Assembly: GCF_946478885.1 (NCBI RefSeq)
Contig: NZ_CAMLDX010000009.1
Coordinates: 1 to 56,275, forward strand
Source of the DNA: an uncultured Bacillus sp.
GTDB taxonomy: Bacteria; Bacillota; Bacilli; Bacillales_B; DSM-18226
DNA length: 56,275 bases
Direction of reading: 5' to 3'
Part shown: piece after piece, positions 1 through 10,944 of the stretch
Numbering within the stretch: position 1 is the first letter of the stretch
How the letters are laid out: every line of letters starts with the position of its first letter
The notes under the pieces: generated by a model
Seen by the model: the letters and a program-made list of their open reading frames with translations, nothing else
The model's database searches: none
What the model was told of the DNA's origin: nothing
Position numbers and translations under genes: made by a program

Positions 1-34
1 TTCGTCCTGAGCCAGGATCAAACTCTCCGATAAA
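1..34 (-). rRNA. 16S rRNA, 5' end only (partial)
   Basis: The reverse complement begins TTTATCGGAGAGTTTGATCC, the canonical 5' end of Bacillus 16S rRNA, and the gene continues off the left edge. It lies downstream of lysS on the same strand, the position of an rrn operon in B. subtilis. Only the first 34 bases are present, so the copy cannot be typed. Confidence 0.95.
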
Positions 35-103
35 GTGTTTGATTAGCTCATAAAAGTTTGCTGTATAAAACAGCTAGAATTAACGTTGACATTTTTGTTT
101 GTT

Positions 104-119
104 TAGTTTTCAAAGAGCA
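104..119 (-). promoter_or_regulatory. rrn leader BoxA antitermination site
   Basis: The minus strand reads TGCTCTTTGAAAACTA, the BoxA form of Bacillus rrn leaders, where Nus factors load. It lies about 70 bases before the mature 16S end. A GCCG-rich hairpin (CGCCGATTGACGGCG) precedes it at about 123-138. Confidence 0.75.
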
Positions 120-145
120 ATCCGCCGTCAATCGGCGACTTTATT

Positions 146-174
146 ATGTTATCAAATCAGGCTTCGAAAGTCAA
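146..174 (-). promoter_or_regulatory. rrn promoter P2 (sigma-A)
   Basis: On the minus strand TTGACT (169-174) and TAACAT (146-151) are separated by 17 bp, with an A-rich tract upstream resembling an UP element. It is the promoter nearest the 16S gene. Confidence 0.75.
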
Positions 175-230
175 CAACTTTTTTTCATAGCCTTTCGATA
201 AAAATCACTTCCGTTTTGACAACGGATATA

Positions 231-259
231 AATATACCATCTTAAATTATAAATAGCAA
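231..259 (-). promoter_or_regulatory. rrn promoter P1 (sigma-A), candidate
   Basis: On the minus strand TTGCTA (254-259) and TATATT (231-236) are 17 bp apart, with TG one base before the -10. Tandem P1/P2 promoters are usual for Bacillus rrn operons. Confidence 0.55.
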
Positions 260-408
260 GACATTTTATAAAAAATATGACTATGTTAAAAAATTTAGTT
301 GGATGTATGGTTCTTCACGCATACCGGGAGCACGTTCAGCTTGTATAATGAGCACGCGGCAATCTCTTTCCTCGGGCTCCAAAGCGGCTCTAACAGTCTG
401 TGTTGCAA
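260..408. other. Spacer between lysS terminator and rrn promoters
   Basis: No recognisable gene. Positions about 281-410 are more GC-rich than the flanks, and on the minus strand they stay open for roughly 45 codons ending at TAG (281-283). There is no convincing start or ribosome binding site, so it is not called a gene. Confidence 0.4.
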
Positions 409-453
409 TAAAAAACAGCCATTACTCCAATTACATTTAGGAGAAATGGCTGT
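409..453 (-). terminator. lysS terminator
   Basis: The arms at 415-423 (ACAGCCATT on the plus strand) and 445-453 pair, with CTCC/GGAG extending the stem. A U6 run follows on the minus strand (409-414), and the stem ends 10 bp after the lysS stop. Confidence 0.9.
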
Positions 454-462
454 AGTGCTGTT

Positions 463-1959
<1,497 letters not shown>

Positions 1960-2084
1960 CTATAATAAATCTGTGTATGTAAACTATCTAAATTATCCGT
2001 TTCATTTTTTTTTGCATACTATATCATTTTACACAAACTACTGCTATCGTAAAAGTTTTAATACTAATTTATTTCCGAATACAG

Positions 2085-2115
2085 CAAAAAACCGCCAGTT
2101 TTTCGGACTGACAGT
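2085..2115 (-). terminator. Terminator of the fol-dusB operon
   Basis: On the minus strand ACTGTCAG (2108-2115) pairs with CTGGCGGT (2091-2098), including two G-U pairs, followed by a U6 run (2085-2090). It separates dusB from lysS. Confidence 0.8.
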
Positions 2116-2144
2116 TCTCCTATTCTACTGATGCCAAGCTTTTA

Positions 2145-3143
2145 TTATCCGGCCTGTACTTGTATCGATTGATCTTCTGTTTCCTCTACTAAACCATTCA
2201 GTAGCTGAATAAGATCCTCTCTCGTATTACAATCGTTGATTGCATTTCTAGCTTTAGCATTGCCGCGGATTCCTTTCAAATACCAAGCAGCATGCTTACG
2301 CATTTCCCTTACAGCAATATGCTCTGATTTTAATTCAATCAATCGGTCCAGATGGAGCAAGCAAACATCGATTTTCTCGCGCACGGATGGTTCTTCCATT
2401 AATTCTCCCGTTTCCAGGTATTTTACAGTTCGGTAAATCATCCACGGATTGCCAAGTGCCGCCCTTCCGATCATAACGCCGTCACAACCCGTTTCTTCAA
2501 GCATACGCTTCGCGTCCTGCGGTGTTTGCACATCACCGTTTCCAATAATCGGAATTTCAACAGCCTGCTTCACTTCACGGATAATATCCCAGTTGGCTTT
2601 GCCTTCATACATCTGTACACGAGTACGGCCGTGAAGAGACACCGCTTTTCCGCCTGCCCGCTGAACTGCCTGGGCGTTACGGACCGCATAGATATGGCCT
2701 TCATCCCAGCCCATACGCATCTTAACCGTTACCGGTTTTTCAACAGCATCAACAACTGCCGCAACCATTTCATAAATTTTATCAGGATCTAAAAGCCATT
2801 TGGCGCCAGCATCACATTTCGTGATCTTGGGCACCGGGCATCCCATATTAATATCGATAATATCAGCATTTGTATTTTGATCAACAAATTTCGCCGCTTC
2901 TACCAGAGACTCCCTTTCCCCTCCAAAAATCTGCAAACTCAACGGTTTCTCCCGTTCATCAATATAAAGCATATTCAATGTCTTTTCGTTTTGATATACA
3001 ATTCCTTTGTCACTGACCATTTCTGCACAAACCAGCCCGGCGCCAAACTCCTTCACTGTTAACCGAAATGCAGAATTGCATACACCGGCCATCGGAGCTA
3101 AAACGACCGGATTCTTCATTTCGATATTGCCAATTTTCAACAT
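2145..3143 (-). CDS. dusB: tRNA-dihydrouridine synthase (DusB/YacF)
   Basis: This flavoenzyme reduces uridine to dihydrouridine in tRNA. The 332 residues start MLKIGNIEMKNPVVLAPMAG and form the Dus TIM barrel. The signature DINMGCPVPK carries the active-site cysteine, and GNGDVQTPQDA and GVMIGRAALGNPW are FMN phosphate-binding segments. It is the last gene of the folP-folB-folK-HTH-dusB series, 23 bp after the HTH gene, as in B. subtilis, and a terminator follows. The length is normal. Confidence 0.95.
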   Translation of the reverse strand: MLKIGNIEMKNPVVLAPMAGVCNSAFRLTVKEFGAGLVCAEMVSDKGIVYQNEKTLNMLYIDEREKPLSLQIFGGERESLVEAAKFVDQNTNADIIDINMGCPVPKITKCDAGAKWLLDPDKIYEMVAAVVDAVEKPVTVKMRMGWDEGHIYAVRNAQAVQRAGGKAVSLHGRTRVQMYEGKANWDIIREVKQAVEIPIIGNGDVQTPQDAKRMLEETGCDGVMIGRAALGNPWMIYRTVKYLETGELMEEPSVREKIDVCLLHLDRLIELKSEHIAVREMRKHAAWYLKGIRGNAKARNAINDCNTREDLIQLLNGLVEETEDQSIQVQAG

Positions 3144-3166
3144 TTATCTTTCTCCCTTATGCTTAC

Positions 3167-3385
3167 TCAGCTCATTTTTCCTTCCGGCGGAACCAGCTCA
3201 TTCTCGCTTATATCCAGTAAATCGACTATTTGCTTAATTAATTGTGTCTCCGGCATTCGATTTCCCCGCTCAATTTCACCAATGACTGAAATCGAAACAC
3301 CTAATTCCCTTGCAAATCCTTCTTGTGTATAACCTTTTAATTTGCGAAAAGCCCGAATACGTCTTCCCCACTTCTCTGCCTCCAT
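3167..3385 (-). CDS. yazB: Small Xre-type HTH protein (YazB-like)
   Basis: A 72-residue protein made almost wholly of one Cro/C1-type helix-turn-helix: RIRAFRKLKGYTQEGFARELGVS is the first half, followed by VIGEIERGNRMPE. There is no effector domain. The ATG follows the SD GGAGGGG at 7 bp, and the gene begins inside the end of folK (49-base overlap, different frame), an arrangement also found in B. subtilis. A DNA-binding role is inferred from the fold; the target is unknown. Confidence 0.9.
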   Translation of the reverse strand: MEAEKWGRRIRAFRKLKGYTQEGFARELGVSISVIGEIERGNRMPETQLIKQIVDLLDISENELVPPEGKMS

Positions 3386-3864
3386 ATTCGTACCCCTCCT
3401 CTATCAGATAACTCATTCGCCAACTCACACAACGGCTTATGGCTAGTCGTCAAAGTGATGTTTGGACAAATCTCTAATAGCGGTATCACGACAAAGGATC
3501 TTTCATGCAGCCGGGGATGAGGAACGATAAGTCTCTCAGATACTATATTTTCATCACTATACAATAAAATGTCAAGGTCGATAGTTCTCGGACCCCATCT
3601 GATTTCCCTCTTTCTGCCAAGCAGTTTTTCAATTTCCATACATGCATCCAGTAGTTCAAAGGGAGATAGGTCTGTTTTTACTTGTATCACCATATTTAAA
3701 AATAAATCCTGGTCTTCATACCCGACCGGGTCAGTTTCATAAATGGATGAAACATTTACCACTGTCACAGGATACCTTTGTTCTAAATTGTTAATAGCAG
3801 ATTCCAGATAACCGCTACGGTGGCCGATATTAGATCCTAAAGAAAGAAAGGCCGTTTGCTCCAT
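3337..3864 (-). CDS. folK: 6-hydroxymethyl-7,8-dihydropterin pyrophosphokinase
   Basis: It transfers pyrophosphate from ATP to 6-hydroxymethyl-dihydropterin, the step before FolP in folate synthesis. The 175 residues start with the HPPK motif LSLGSNIGHRSGYL, contain SSIYETDPVGYEDQDLFLNM, and carry the signature RWGPRTIDLDILLY with its Mg-binding aspartates. It starts 1 base after folB and overlaps yazB, so translational coupling is likely. Confidence 0.96.
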   Translation of the reverse strand: MEQTAFLSLGSNIGHRSGYLESAINNLEQRYPVTVVNVSSIYETDPVGYEDQDLFLNMVIQVKTDLSPFELLDACMEIEKLLGRKREIRWGPRTIDLDILLYSDENIVSERLIVPHPRLHERSFVVIPLLEICPNITLTTSHKPLCELANELSDRGGVRIWRQRSGEDVFGLFAN

Positions 3865-3865
3865 G

Positions 3866-4228
3866 CTACTCCCTGCTCCTTTTTATTTCTACGGCAACTG
3901 ATTGGAAATGCCCTGGTATCGGTGGATCCGGTTTAGTTACCTTTACTATAACGGTCGTGACCTTCCGAAAGCTCTTTAGAATTCGCTCGGCAATTTTCTC
4001 TGCTAGGGATTCAATCAAGCGGCACGGCTCCCCTTCTACCACCAATTTACAAATCTCATATAGATCAACATAGCTGACTGATTCCTCCAATTCATCTGTT
4101 AAACCGGCATGTTTTAAATCAGCTTCTGCCACTAAGTCAACGATAAAGCGCTGACCAAGCACGTTTTCTTCTGGCAACACTCCATGATATCCATAAAATT
4201 GCATTTGATTGACATATATTTTATCCAA
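3866..4228 (-). CDS. folB: Dihydroneopterin aldolase
   Basis: It converts 7,8-dihydroneopterin to 6-hydroxymethyl-dihydropterin and glycolaldehyde. A TTG at 4228 gives a 120-residue product beginning LDKIYVNQMQFYGYHGV, the family length and the B. subtilis start. The longer upstream frame runs through the end of folP and is not a likely start. Family motifs are FYGYHGVLPEEN, LGQRF and the C-terminal KPDPPIPGHFQSVAVEI. It starts 5 bases after the folP stop, and the SD (AAAGG) lies inside the folP end. Confidence 0.95.
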   Translation of the reverse strand: MDKIYVNQMQFYGYHGVLPEENVLGQRFIVDLVAEADLKHAGLTDELEESVSYVDLYEICKLVVEGEPCRLIESLAEKIAERILKSFRKVTTVIVKVTKPDPPIPGHFQSVAVEIKRSRE

Positions 4229-4233
4229 AAGCT

Positions 4234-5058
4234 TCAAACCTTTCCCATCAGAGCATCCATCATTTTTGCCATTCTGCTTATTTCTTTTACATCGTGAACC
4301 CTCACGATCTGGCAGCCCTTCTGTATCCCAAAGCACACCGCAGCACCGGTGCCTTCCATCCGCTCATCGACAGGAAGATCCAGCACGGCGCCGATCATTC
4401 TCTTTCGGGAAGGTCCCAATAAAACAGGATATCCAAGGGATGTCAAGGTATTAAGGTTCCGCATCATTTCAAGATCTTTAGCTGCATCCTTCGCAAAACC
4501 AATACCTGGATCGATTATAATTTGTTCATCCTTCACACCGGCCTTCCTAGCTATTGCGATGCTTTCATACAGATCATTCAAGCAATCGCGAAAAAAGGAC
4601 TGGTAATTTTCGTTATTGCGGTTATGCTGTAGAATGATCGGAACTGATAATTCAGCTGCTGTCTTTGCCATATCCGGATCCGCTTTGGCCCCCCAAATAT
4701 CATTAATGATATGTGCCCCAGCCCTTATAGCTTCTTTGGCTGTCTTCGCTTTAAAGGTATCAATTGACAGGACAACCGGAATTTCTCGGGCTATGGCCTC
4801 GATTACTGGAATGACCCGTTCAAGTTCCTCTTCTGCTGTAATGGGTGTATATCCCGGACGGGTTGACTCTCCGCCTATATCAATGATATCCGCCCCATAC
4901 TCGACCAATTCCTTTGCTCGCAGAACGGCACGGTCAAGCTGATTGTATTTACCTCCGTCCGAAAAAGAATCAGGAGTGACATTTAAAACCCCCATGATCA
5001 AGGTCTTTTTTCCGTAGTCAAGTGTATACGAGCCGCAGTGAATCATATTATTTTCCAT
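4234..5058 (-). CDS. folP: Dihydropteroate synthase
   Basis: It condenses p-aminobenzoate with hydroxymethyl-dihydropterin pyrophosphate and is the sulfonamide target (sul in B. subtilis). The 274 residues carry both Pfam signatures, NVTPDSFSDGG and GGESTRPGYTPI, plus DPGIGFAKD and GPSRKRMIG. In B. subtilis pabB-pabA-pabC precede it; here they are absent and a hairpin repeat (5134-5245) separates it from cysK, so this five-gene operon must start in the 5059-5133 gap or by read-through. Confidence 0.96.
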   Translation of the reverse strand: MENNMIHCGSYTLDYGKKTLIMGVLNVTPDSFSDGGKYNQLDRAVLRAKELVEYGADIIDIGGESTRPGYTPITAEEELERVIPVIEAIAREIPVVLSIDTFKAKTAKEAIRAGAHIINDIWGAKADPDMAKTAAELSVPIILQHNRNNENYQSFFRDCLNDLYESIAIARKAGVKDEQIIIDPGIGFAKDAAKDLEMMRNLNTLTSLGYPVLLGPSRKRMIGAVLDLPVDERMEGTGAAVCFGIQKGCQIVRVHDVKEISRMAKMMDALMGKV

Positions 5059-5133
5059 GTTGAATCTCTCCCGTATTCATCGATCAAAGTTCGAATTTTA
5101 TAATTAATAATAACGTAAACTCATAATCAATGC

Positions 5134-5245
5134 AAAAAAAGGAGCTATCCCAAAGCAAGGTGTCAGGCATCACAATTCAGTATCCAGTCTGCACTGGATA
5201 AAAGAAAAATTGCAGATGTCTGACCCTTATGGGACAGCCCCTTTT
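5134..5245. repeat. Long-hairpin dispersed repeat, copy 1 (also cysK terminator)
   Basis: An imperfect palindrome. The left arm AAAAGGAGCTATCCC...GGTGTCAGGCATC is mirrored by the right arm GATGTCTGACCCTTATGG GACAGCCCCTTTT. The A7 tract at 5134-5140 gives a U7 run on the minus strand, so it can end cysK transcripts 13 bp past the stop. Outer arms and loop-proximal motifs (CACAAttCAGTATCC) match the copies at 17273 and 38811. Confidence 0.85.
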
Positions 5246-5258
5246 CATTTATTTATGA

Positions 5259-6188
5259 TTATTCAACATCAAATTGATATAAGGCAGTACTTAAGTAACG
5301 TTCACCATTATCAGGAATAATCGCAACCACTTTTTTGCCTTTTCCGAGCTTTTTAGCAACTTCAAAAGCTGCATGGATCGCAGCGCCAGCTGAAATACCG
5401 CCTAGAATTCCTTCCTGACCCGCTACCAGACGCGCAGCACTAAATGCTTGCTCAGTCGTTACTTTAATTACTTCATTATAGACTTCAGTATTTAATACTT
5501 CCGGAACAAATCCTGCGCCAATACCTTGGATTTTATGCGGACCCGCTTTACCTTCAGAAAGAACAGGAGAGTCAGAAGGTTCTACGGCATAAATTTGGAT
5601 ATCAGGATACTTTTCTCTTAATACCTCACCAACACCTGTAATCGTACCACCTGTCCCAATTCCGGCAATAAACGCATCTAATCCGTCAGGGAATTGCTCA
5701 ACAAGCTCTTTACCTGTTGTATTTCGATGAGTTTCAGGGTTTGCTTCATTTTCAAATTGTTGCGGCAAGAAATAGCCATTTTCCTTTGCCAGTTCTTCTG
5801 CTTTAGTAATAGCGCCCTTCATTCCTGCAGGTCCAGGAGTTAATACCAATTCTGCACCATATGCGCGAAGTAGATTACGGCGTTCTAAGCTCATTGTTTC
5901 AGGCATTACAATAACAGATTTGTAACCTTTCGCTGCGGCAATCCAAGTTAAACCGATTCCGGTATTACCGCTTGTTGGTTCGATAATGGTACCGCCTGGT
6001 TTTAAAACACCGCTTTGTTCAGCAGCTTCGATCATTGCTAGGGCGATCCGGTCCTTGACACTGCTTCCTGGATTAAAATATTCTAATTTCAAATATACAT
6101 CTGCACTGTTGTCATCAACGACTCTATTTAATTTAACTACAGGAGTTTGACCGATTAATTCGGCAACTGAATTTGCTACTTTTGCCAT
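5259..6188 (-). CDS. cysK: Cysteine synthase (O-acetylserine sulfhydrylase)
   Basis: This PLP enzyme makes cysteine from O-acetylserine and sulfide. In its 309 residues the PLP lysine is in [12 protein letters not shown], the substrate loop is [10 protein letters not shown] and the phosphate-binding loop is [10 protein letters not shown], all typical CysK. A strong promoter and a CymR-like operator lie upstream. It appears monocistronic: the hslO terminator lies before its promoter and a hairpin repeat follows the stop. The yacD gene found between hslO and cysK in B. subtilis is missing. Confidence 0.97.
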   Translation of the reverse strand: MAKVANSVAELIGQTPVVKLNRVVDDNSADVYLKLEYFNPGSSVKDRIALAMIEAAEQSGVLKPGGTIIEPTSGNTGIGLTWIAAAKGYKSVIVMPETMSLERRNLLRAYGAELVLTPGPAGMKGAITKAEELAKENGYFLPQQFENEANPETHRNTTGKELVEQFPDGLDAFIAGIGTGGTITGVGEVLREKYPDIQIYAVEPSDSPVLSEGKAGPHKIQGIGAGFVPEVLNTEVYNEVIKVTTEQAFSAARLVAGQEGILGGISAGAAIHAAFEVAKKLGKGKKVVAIIPDNGERYLSTALYQFDVE

Positions 6189-6207
6189 TTATAATTGCAC
6201 CCTTTCT

Positions 6208-6235
6208 TAATCCGACTATGTTTATTGGTTTATTC
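6208..6235 (-). promoter_or_regulatory. Candidate CymR operator of cysK
   Basis: Just downstream of the cysK -10, the minus strand carries AATAAACCAAT...TAGTCGGATTAA. This resembles the CymR motif (ACCAAT then TCGGAATT) upstream of B. subtilis cysK. A site at this position would repress when cysteine is plentiful. The match is by eye. Confidence 0.45.
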
Positions 6236-6236
6236 A

Positions 6237-6265
6237 AATTTATCAAGAATCTCCCCAATTGTCAA
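6237..6265 (-). promoter_or_regulatory. cysK promoter (sigma-A)
   Basis: On the minus strand TTGACA (6260-6265), a 17-bp spacer and TAAATT (6237-6242). The start of transcription would fall in the CymR-like site. Confidence 0.8.
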
Positions 6266-6333
6266 TCATTTTAATAGGAAAAGTAAAAATTTTCTTTGAC
6301 CCTATTTTCTAATCAAGTCCAGTCTTTATACCG

Positions 6334-6359
6334 AAAAAAAGCGGCTTGACTTAGCCACT
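6334..6359 (-). terminator. hslO terminator
   Basis: On the minus strand AGTGGCT (6353-6359) pairs with AGCCGCT (6340-6346), followed by a U run. It lies about 20 bp past the hslO stop. Confidence 0.85.
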
Positions 6360-6377
6360 TTCCATTCATTATAGCCT

Positions 6378-7256
6378 TTACTTCGATTTCTGCTTTAATT
6401 CTTCTAATTCTTCCACCGTAAAAAGATATTTCTCATTACAAAAATGACAATGTGCCTCCGCCTGACCATCTGTATCAATCATATCTTGAATCTCGTCCCG
6501 ACCAAGCCCGATAATGGCATTTCCAAAGCGTTCCTTCGAGCATGTACATCTAAAGGAAACCGGAACTTTCTCGAGAATTTTAATGTTTTCTTCCCCTAAA
6601 ATTTCAGATAAAAGCTCTTCAGGAGCTAGACCCTGTTCAATCAGTTTGGATATCGGAGGTATCGTATTCAATCTATTTTCAATTTCTGTAATGGTTTCAT
6701 CATCCGTTCCCGGCATGAGTTGAACAATAAAGCCCCCGGCTGCCAATATTGAATTGTCAGGGCTCACCAATACACCGACGCCGACAGACGATGGCACCTG
6801 TTCAGAGGAAGCAAAATAATAGGTGAAATCCTCGCCGAGTTCTCCCGAGACAAGCGGTACCTGCCCGGTAAAATAATCACGCAGACCTATGTCCTTCACA
6901 ACGGTCAGCATGCCGTCCGTGCCGACAGCTCGTCTCACATCCAACTTCCCGTGCTCATTCAAGTCAAAATGAACCTGAGGATTGGAAACATATCCTCTGA
7001 CTTCCCCTTTCGCATTACTATCAGCCAAAATATGTCCAATCGGGCCTCCACCTTCAATTTTGACGGTTATTTTATCCTCTCCTTGAAGCATAGCCCCCAT
7101 CATGACAGAAGCCGTCATTGCCCTGCCCAGTGCTGCAGAGGCTGTCGGCCATGTCATATGCCGCCTTTGGGCTTCATTTATAGTATCTGTGCTACAGACA
7201 GCATATGCACGGATTTGACCGTTATAAGCAAGTGCCTTAATCAAATAATCCCCCAT
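6378..7256 (-). CDS. hslO: Redox-regulated chaperone Hsp33
   Basis: Hsp33 is a holdase activated when oxidation releases zinc from its C-terminal cysteines. The start is the ATG of [20 protein letters not shown] at 7256, preceded by AAAGGAG at 7 bp; a longer frame starting MHERRIL lacks a ribosome site. The redox switch is complete: CTCS plus CHFC (CxC...CxxC) in the last 60 residues. At 292 residues it has the family length. It follows coaX by 30 bp, as in B. subtilis (yacB-yacC). Confidence 0.95.
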   Translation of the reverse strand: MGDYLIKALAYNGQIRAYAVCSTDTINEAQRRHMTWPTASAALGRAMTASVMMGAMLQGEDKITVKIEGGGPIGHILADSNAKGEVRGYVSNPQVHFDLNEHGKLDVRRAVGTDGMLTVVKDIGLRDYFTGQVPLVSGELGEDFTYYFASSEQVPSSVGVGVLVSPDNSILAAGGFIVQLMPGTDDETITEIENRLNTIPPISKLIEQGLAPEELLSEILGEENIKILEKVPVSFRCTCSKERFGNAIIGLGRDEIQDMIDTDGQAEAHCHFCNEKYLFTVEELEELKQKSK

Positions 7257-7286
7257 CAATATTCTCCTTTCATGCAAAACTTCACC

Positions 7287-8066
7287 CTATCTCTTCGCGC
7301 TGTCGATATTTCGGTGATAAATAAGCAGAAGTCCCTTTAACGTTAAAAACGGATCTACGATATCTATACAGGATGATTCATCCGCAATAAGCTGTGCCAA
7401 TCCCCCGGTCGCAATCACAGTCGGATTGACTTTGCATTCAGCCTTTATTCTTTTCACCAATCCTTCAACCTGCCCAACATAGCCATATAAAACGCCCGAC
7501 TGCATAGCAGCAACCGTATTTTTACCAATGACTCCTTCGGGACGGGTAATTTCAATTCTCGGTAATTTCGAGGCCCTTGTATATAAGGCTTCGGTAGATA
7601 TATTAATCCCCGGAGCAATCGCACCGCCGATGTACTGCTTATCTTCGTTGATATAGCAATAGGTCGTTGCTGTACCAAAATCAACAATAATAAGTGGGCT
7701 GCCGTACTCATGAATAGCGGCAACGGCATTGACAATCCGGTCTGCACCTACCTCCCGCGGATTATCATATTTAATATTTAATCCGGTCTTCGTTCCAGGT
7801 CCGACTATCAACGGTTTAACCCCAAAATAATTACGGCACATTCTTTCTAAGGAGGACATAATCGGAGGCACCACGGATGAAATAATGATCCCCTGTATTT
7901 TTGAAAAGGATAATCCCTCATAATCAAACAGTGATTTAATCACCATTCCATATTCATCACCTGTTCTATTACGGTTTGTTTCAATCCTCCAATGATGCTT
8001 TAAAGCATCTCCATCATATACACCCAATACTAAATTCGTATTCCCCACATCAATAACAAAGATCAA
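7287..8066 (-). CDS. coaX: Type III pantothenate kinase
   Basis: It phosphorylates pantothenate in the first step of coenzyme A synthesis. The 259 residues belong to the ASKHA-fold type III family: [19 protein letters not shown] is the ATP phosphate-binding motif, [17 protein letters not shown] and [12 protein letters not shown] are the other signatures, and GGAIAPGI follows. It is separated from ftsH by a terminator and about 160 bp, so it starts its own transcript with hslO. An extended -10 (TGGTATGAT, near 8116) lies in that gap. Confidence 0.96.
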   Translation of the reverse strand: MIFVIDVGNTNLVLGVYDGDALKHHWRIETNRNRTGDEYGMVIKSLFDYEGLSFSKIQGIIISSVVPPIMSSLERMCRNYFGVKPLIVGPGTKTGLNIKYDNPREVGADRIVNAVAAIHEYGSPLIIVDFGTATTYCYINEDKQYIGGAIAPGINISTEALYTRASKLPRIEITRPEGVIGKNTVAAMQSGVLYGYVGQVEGLVKRIKAECKVNPTVIATGGLAQLIADESSCIDIVDPFLTLKGLLLIYHRNIDSAKR

Positions 8067-8228
8067 CTTTTATTCACCACTTTTTCTATTTTTCAGTTCT
8101 GTTATTTACTGCAACATCATACCATAATCGGCAATGATTCGTATATTGAGAAAAAGTGAACAGAAAGCCCTGTATGTTCATTAGTATTTTGTTCAAACGA
8201 TCTGCTTATTCCTAAAAATAAGATATTT

Positions 8229-8259
8229 AAAAAGGTGCCCTATTCATGAGCACCTTTTT
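8229..8259. terminator. ftsH terminator (near-symmetrical)
   Basis: A perfect 10-bp stem, AAAAAGGTGC (8229-8238) with GCACCTTTTT (8250-8259), ends in T5 on either strand. It lies just after the ftsH stop. Confidence 0.9.
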
Positions 8260-8264
8260 AACCA

Positions 8265-10235
8265 TTATTTACCTTTCGGAAAATCAGAAGAATTTCCTTC
8301 TATTGCATTTGGAATCATATTTCCTGTGATCTCTTCATCATTTTTCTTGCTGATGTTCACTTTGACATCGTTTCCCTGCTCTTCATCCTTCTTCAGCGCC
8401 ACTTTCCGCTCAGGCAGGGTACCATGGTCAGCCAGATGTCTGATTTGCTCAGCATCCAAAGTTTCCACTTCAAGCAATGTATTAGCAATGACATCAAGCT
8501 TATCACGATTTTCTGTCAACACTTTTCGTGCCTTTTCATAGCATTCCTTAATGATTCTTTGGATTTCCAAATCGATTTCATAAGCAATTGCATCTGAATA
8601 ATTTTGCTCATTATGGAAGTCACGACCAAGGAATACCTGTCCGCCTTGTGCTTGGCCGAACTGAAGCGGTCCAAGCTTATCGCTCATTCCAAATTCAGTA
8701 ACCATCCTGCGGGCAATACCTGTTGCACGCTGGAAGTCATTATGAGCACCCGTACTTACTTCACCAAATACGATTTCCTCAGAAACACGTCCGCCAAGAA
8801 GTCCCACGATTTTATCCAGTAACTCAGGCTTTGTCATAAAGAAACGGTCTTCCTTAGGAAGCATAACAGCGTACCCACCAGCCTGTCCGCGAGGAACGAT
8901 TGTAACCTTATGGACAATCTCGGCATTATCAAGCATCAACCCAATAACTGTATGCCCAGCTTCATGGAATGCCACAATTTTTCTTTCCTTCTCGGAAATG
9001 ACACGGCTCTTTTTCGCCGGACCGGCAATCACTCTGTCTGTTGCTTCATCAATGTCTGACATATCGAGTTTTTTCTTATTTCGACGTGCTGCTACAAGTG
9101 CCGCTTCATTCAATAGATTTTCCAGATCTGCACCTGAGAAACCAGGTGTCCGCTGTGCAACCGCTTTTAAGTTTACTGATTCATCTAACGGCTTATTACG
9201 AGCATGTACCTTTAATACAGCTTCCCGTCCAATAACATCCGGGCGGTCTACCGTAATCTGTCTATCAAAGCGTCCTGGGCGCAGCAAAGCTGGATCCAAA
9301 ATATCCGGACGGTTTGTTGCGGCAATAATGATAATTCCTTCATTTGCTCCGAAACCATCCATTTCAACGAGCAATTGGTTCAGCGTTTGTTCACGTTCAT
9401 CATGGCCGCCGCCTAGACCGGCTCCGCGCTGACGTCCAACCGCATCAATTTCATCTATGAAGATGATACAAGGAGCATTCTTCTTTGCTGTTTCAAATAG
9501 GTCACGAACACGTGAAGCCCCCACACCGACGAACATTTCAACGAAATCAGAACCGCTTATGGAGAAGAATGGCACTCCTGCTTCTCCTGCTACCGCACGA
9601 GCCAAGAGTGTTTTACCTGTTCCCGGAGGTCCCACAAGCAGGACGCCCTTCGGAATTCTCGCTCCAAGTTCGGAAAACTTCCTTGGATCCTTTAAGAATT
9701 CAACAACCTCAACCAGTTCTTGCTTTTCTTCATCCGCACCGGCTACATCTTTAAAACGAACTTTCTTCTTTTCTTCATTGTAAAGCTTTGCTTTACTTTT
9801 ACCGAAGTTCATAACCCTGCTTCCGCCGCCTTGGGCTTGATTTAAAAGGAAGAAGAATAAGATAAAGATGATAATAAAAGGAATGATAGATGTAAAGAAA
9901 GTGACCCATCCGCTAGTTTCTTTAGCAGGCAGGATCTTGCGTGACACATCCTTCGCTAAGGACTGAATATTCTCAATCTCACTATCACTATGCGTTACGT
10001 AAGTAATAAAATACTGATCATCCTCATATCCTTTAAGCTGTCCGCGAATCTCTAATACACCGCGTTCCGGCTGCATCGTCAAACTCGTAACGTCACCTTT
10101 TTCAAGATGCCCGATAAATTGATCATAGCTTATATTTTGTGTTGGCTTGCTTCCGCCATTAAAGAAACTGACAACCCCAATAATGACTAAAAAAATTAAT
10201 AAATAAAAGATGGTATTACGGAAAATCCGGTTCAT
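8265..10235 (-). CDS. ftsH: ATP-dependent zinc metalloprotease FtsH
   Basis: This membrane-anchored AAA+ protease degrades membrane and regulatory proteins; in Bacillus it supports sporulation and stress survival. Of 656 residues, about 8-25 and 112-132 are membrane segments enclosing an external domain. Then come Walker A GPPGTGKT (about 200), Walker B IIFIDEID, the second region of homology ending RPGRFDRQI, and the zinc site HEAGH (about 425). The short acidic tail is typical of Bacillus. It appears to have its own promoter and terminator. Confidence 0.97.
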   Translation of the reverse strand: MNRIFRNTIFYLLIFLVIIGVVSFFNGGSKPTQNISYDQFIGHLEKGDVTSLTMQPERGVLEIRGQLKGYEDDQYFITYVTHSDSEIENIQSLAKDVSRKILPAKETSGWVTFFTSIIPFIIIFILFFFLLNQAQGGGSRVMNFGKSKAKLYNEEKKKVRFKDVAGADEEKQELVEVVEFLKDPRKFSELGARIPKGVLLVGPPGTGKTLLARAVAGEAGVPFFSISGSDFVEMFVGVGASRVRDLFETAKKNAPCIIFIDEIDAVGRQRGAGLGGGHDEREQTLNQLLVEMDGFGANEGIIIIAATNRPDILDPALLRPGRFDRQITVDRPDVIGREAVLKVHARNKPLDESVNLKAVAQRTPGFSGADLENLLNEAALVAARRNKKKLDMSDIDEATDRVIAGPAKKSRVISEKERKIVAFHEAGHTVIGLMLDNAEIVHKVTIVPRGQAGGYAVMLPKEDRFFMTKPELLDKIVGLLGGRVSEEIVFGEVSTGAHNDFQRATGIARRMVTEFGMSDKLGPLQFGQAQGGQVFLGRDFHNEQNYSDAIAYEIDLEIQRIIKECYEKARKVLTENRDKLDVIANTLLEVETLDAEQIRHLADHGTLPERKVALKKDEEQGNDVKVNISKKNDEEITGNMIPNAIEGNSSDFPKGK

Positions 10236-10271
10236 CCCTTACCTCCTCCCACGGTCAAGAAACTATAGTGT

Positions 10272-10301
10272 ATAGTAACATAGAAAATCATTCTAATACA
10301 A
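10272..10301 (-). promoter_or_regulatory. Candidate ftsH promoter
   Basis: On the minus strand TTGTAT (10296-10301), an 18-bp spacer and TACTAT (10272-10277), about 35 bp before the ftsH start. Confidence 0.5.
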
Positions 10302-10366
10302 GAAATTACACTTATATATATCAGTTATTTAAACTGCTGTTTTCTATACCAAGAATATAAAATAAA

Positions 10367-10912
10367 TTAATAACTGCTGCTATATACATGCGGTTTTAAG
10401 ATGCCGATATATGGAAGATTTCGGTATCTTTCTGCATAATCAAGTCCATAACCGACAACAAAGGCATCTGGAACAATGAAACCAGCATAATCTGCCTTTA
10501 TATCGGCCTTTCTCCCTGATGGTTTATCAAGCAGAGTGACAATTTTGACAGAATTGGCTTTTCGATATTGAAAAAGTTGAACAAGATAGCTGAGCGTCAG
10601 CCCACTGTCAATAATATCCTCAACAATAAGAATATCGCGTCCTTCAACAGAGGTATTTAAATCCTTGACAATTTTCACTTCTCCTGAAGATACTGTCGAA
10701 TGTCCATAGCTGGAAACATCCATAAAATCCATTTCCAGAAAGGTGTCAATTCGTCTGATTAAATCGGCCATAAAAGGCATGGCACCCTTCAATACTCCTA
10801 CAACCAAAGGAAATCGGCCTTGATATTCCTCTGTTAATTGTGCTCCCAAATCCTTTACTTTATTTTGAATCTCCTCCTCTGATAGTAAAATCTTTTCAAT
10901 ATCATTCTCCAT
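10367..10912 (-). CDS. hprT: Hypoxanthine-guanine phosphoribosyltransferase
   Basis: It salvages hypoxanthine and guanine to IMP and GMP using PRPP. The 181 residues include the flexible loop [16 protein letters not shown], the PRPP motif [14 protein letters not shown] and [13 protein letters not shown] at the end. It follows tilS by 32 bp, the conserved tilS-hprT-ftsH order; in B. subtilis TilS and HprT also interact to regulate ftsH. Confidence 0.96.
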   Translation of the reverse strand: MENDIEKILLSEEEIQNKVKDLGAQLTEEYQGRFPLVVGVLKGAMPFMADLIRRIDTFLEMDFMDVSSYGHSTVSSGEVKIVKDLNTSVEGRDILIVEDIIDSGLTLSYLVQLFQYRKANSVKIVTLLDKPSGRKADIKADYAGFIVPDAFVVGYGLDYAERYRNLPYIGILKPHVYSSSY

Positions 10913-10944
10913 GCTTACGTATTCCTCCTAGAAGTAAATTGCAT

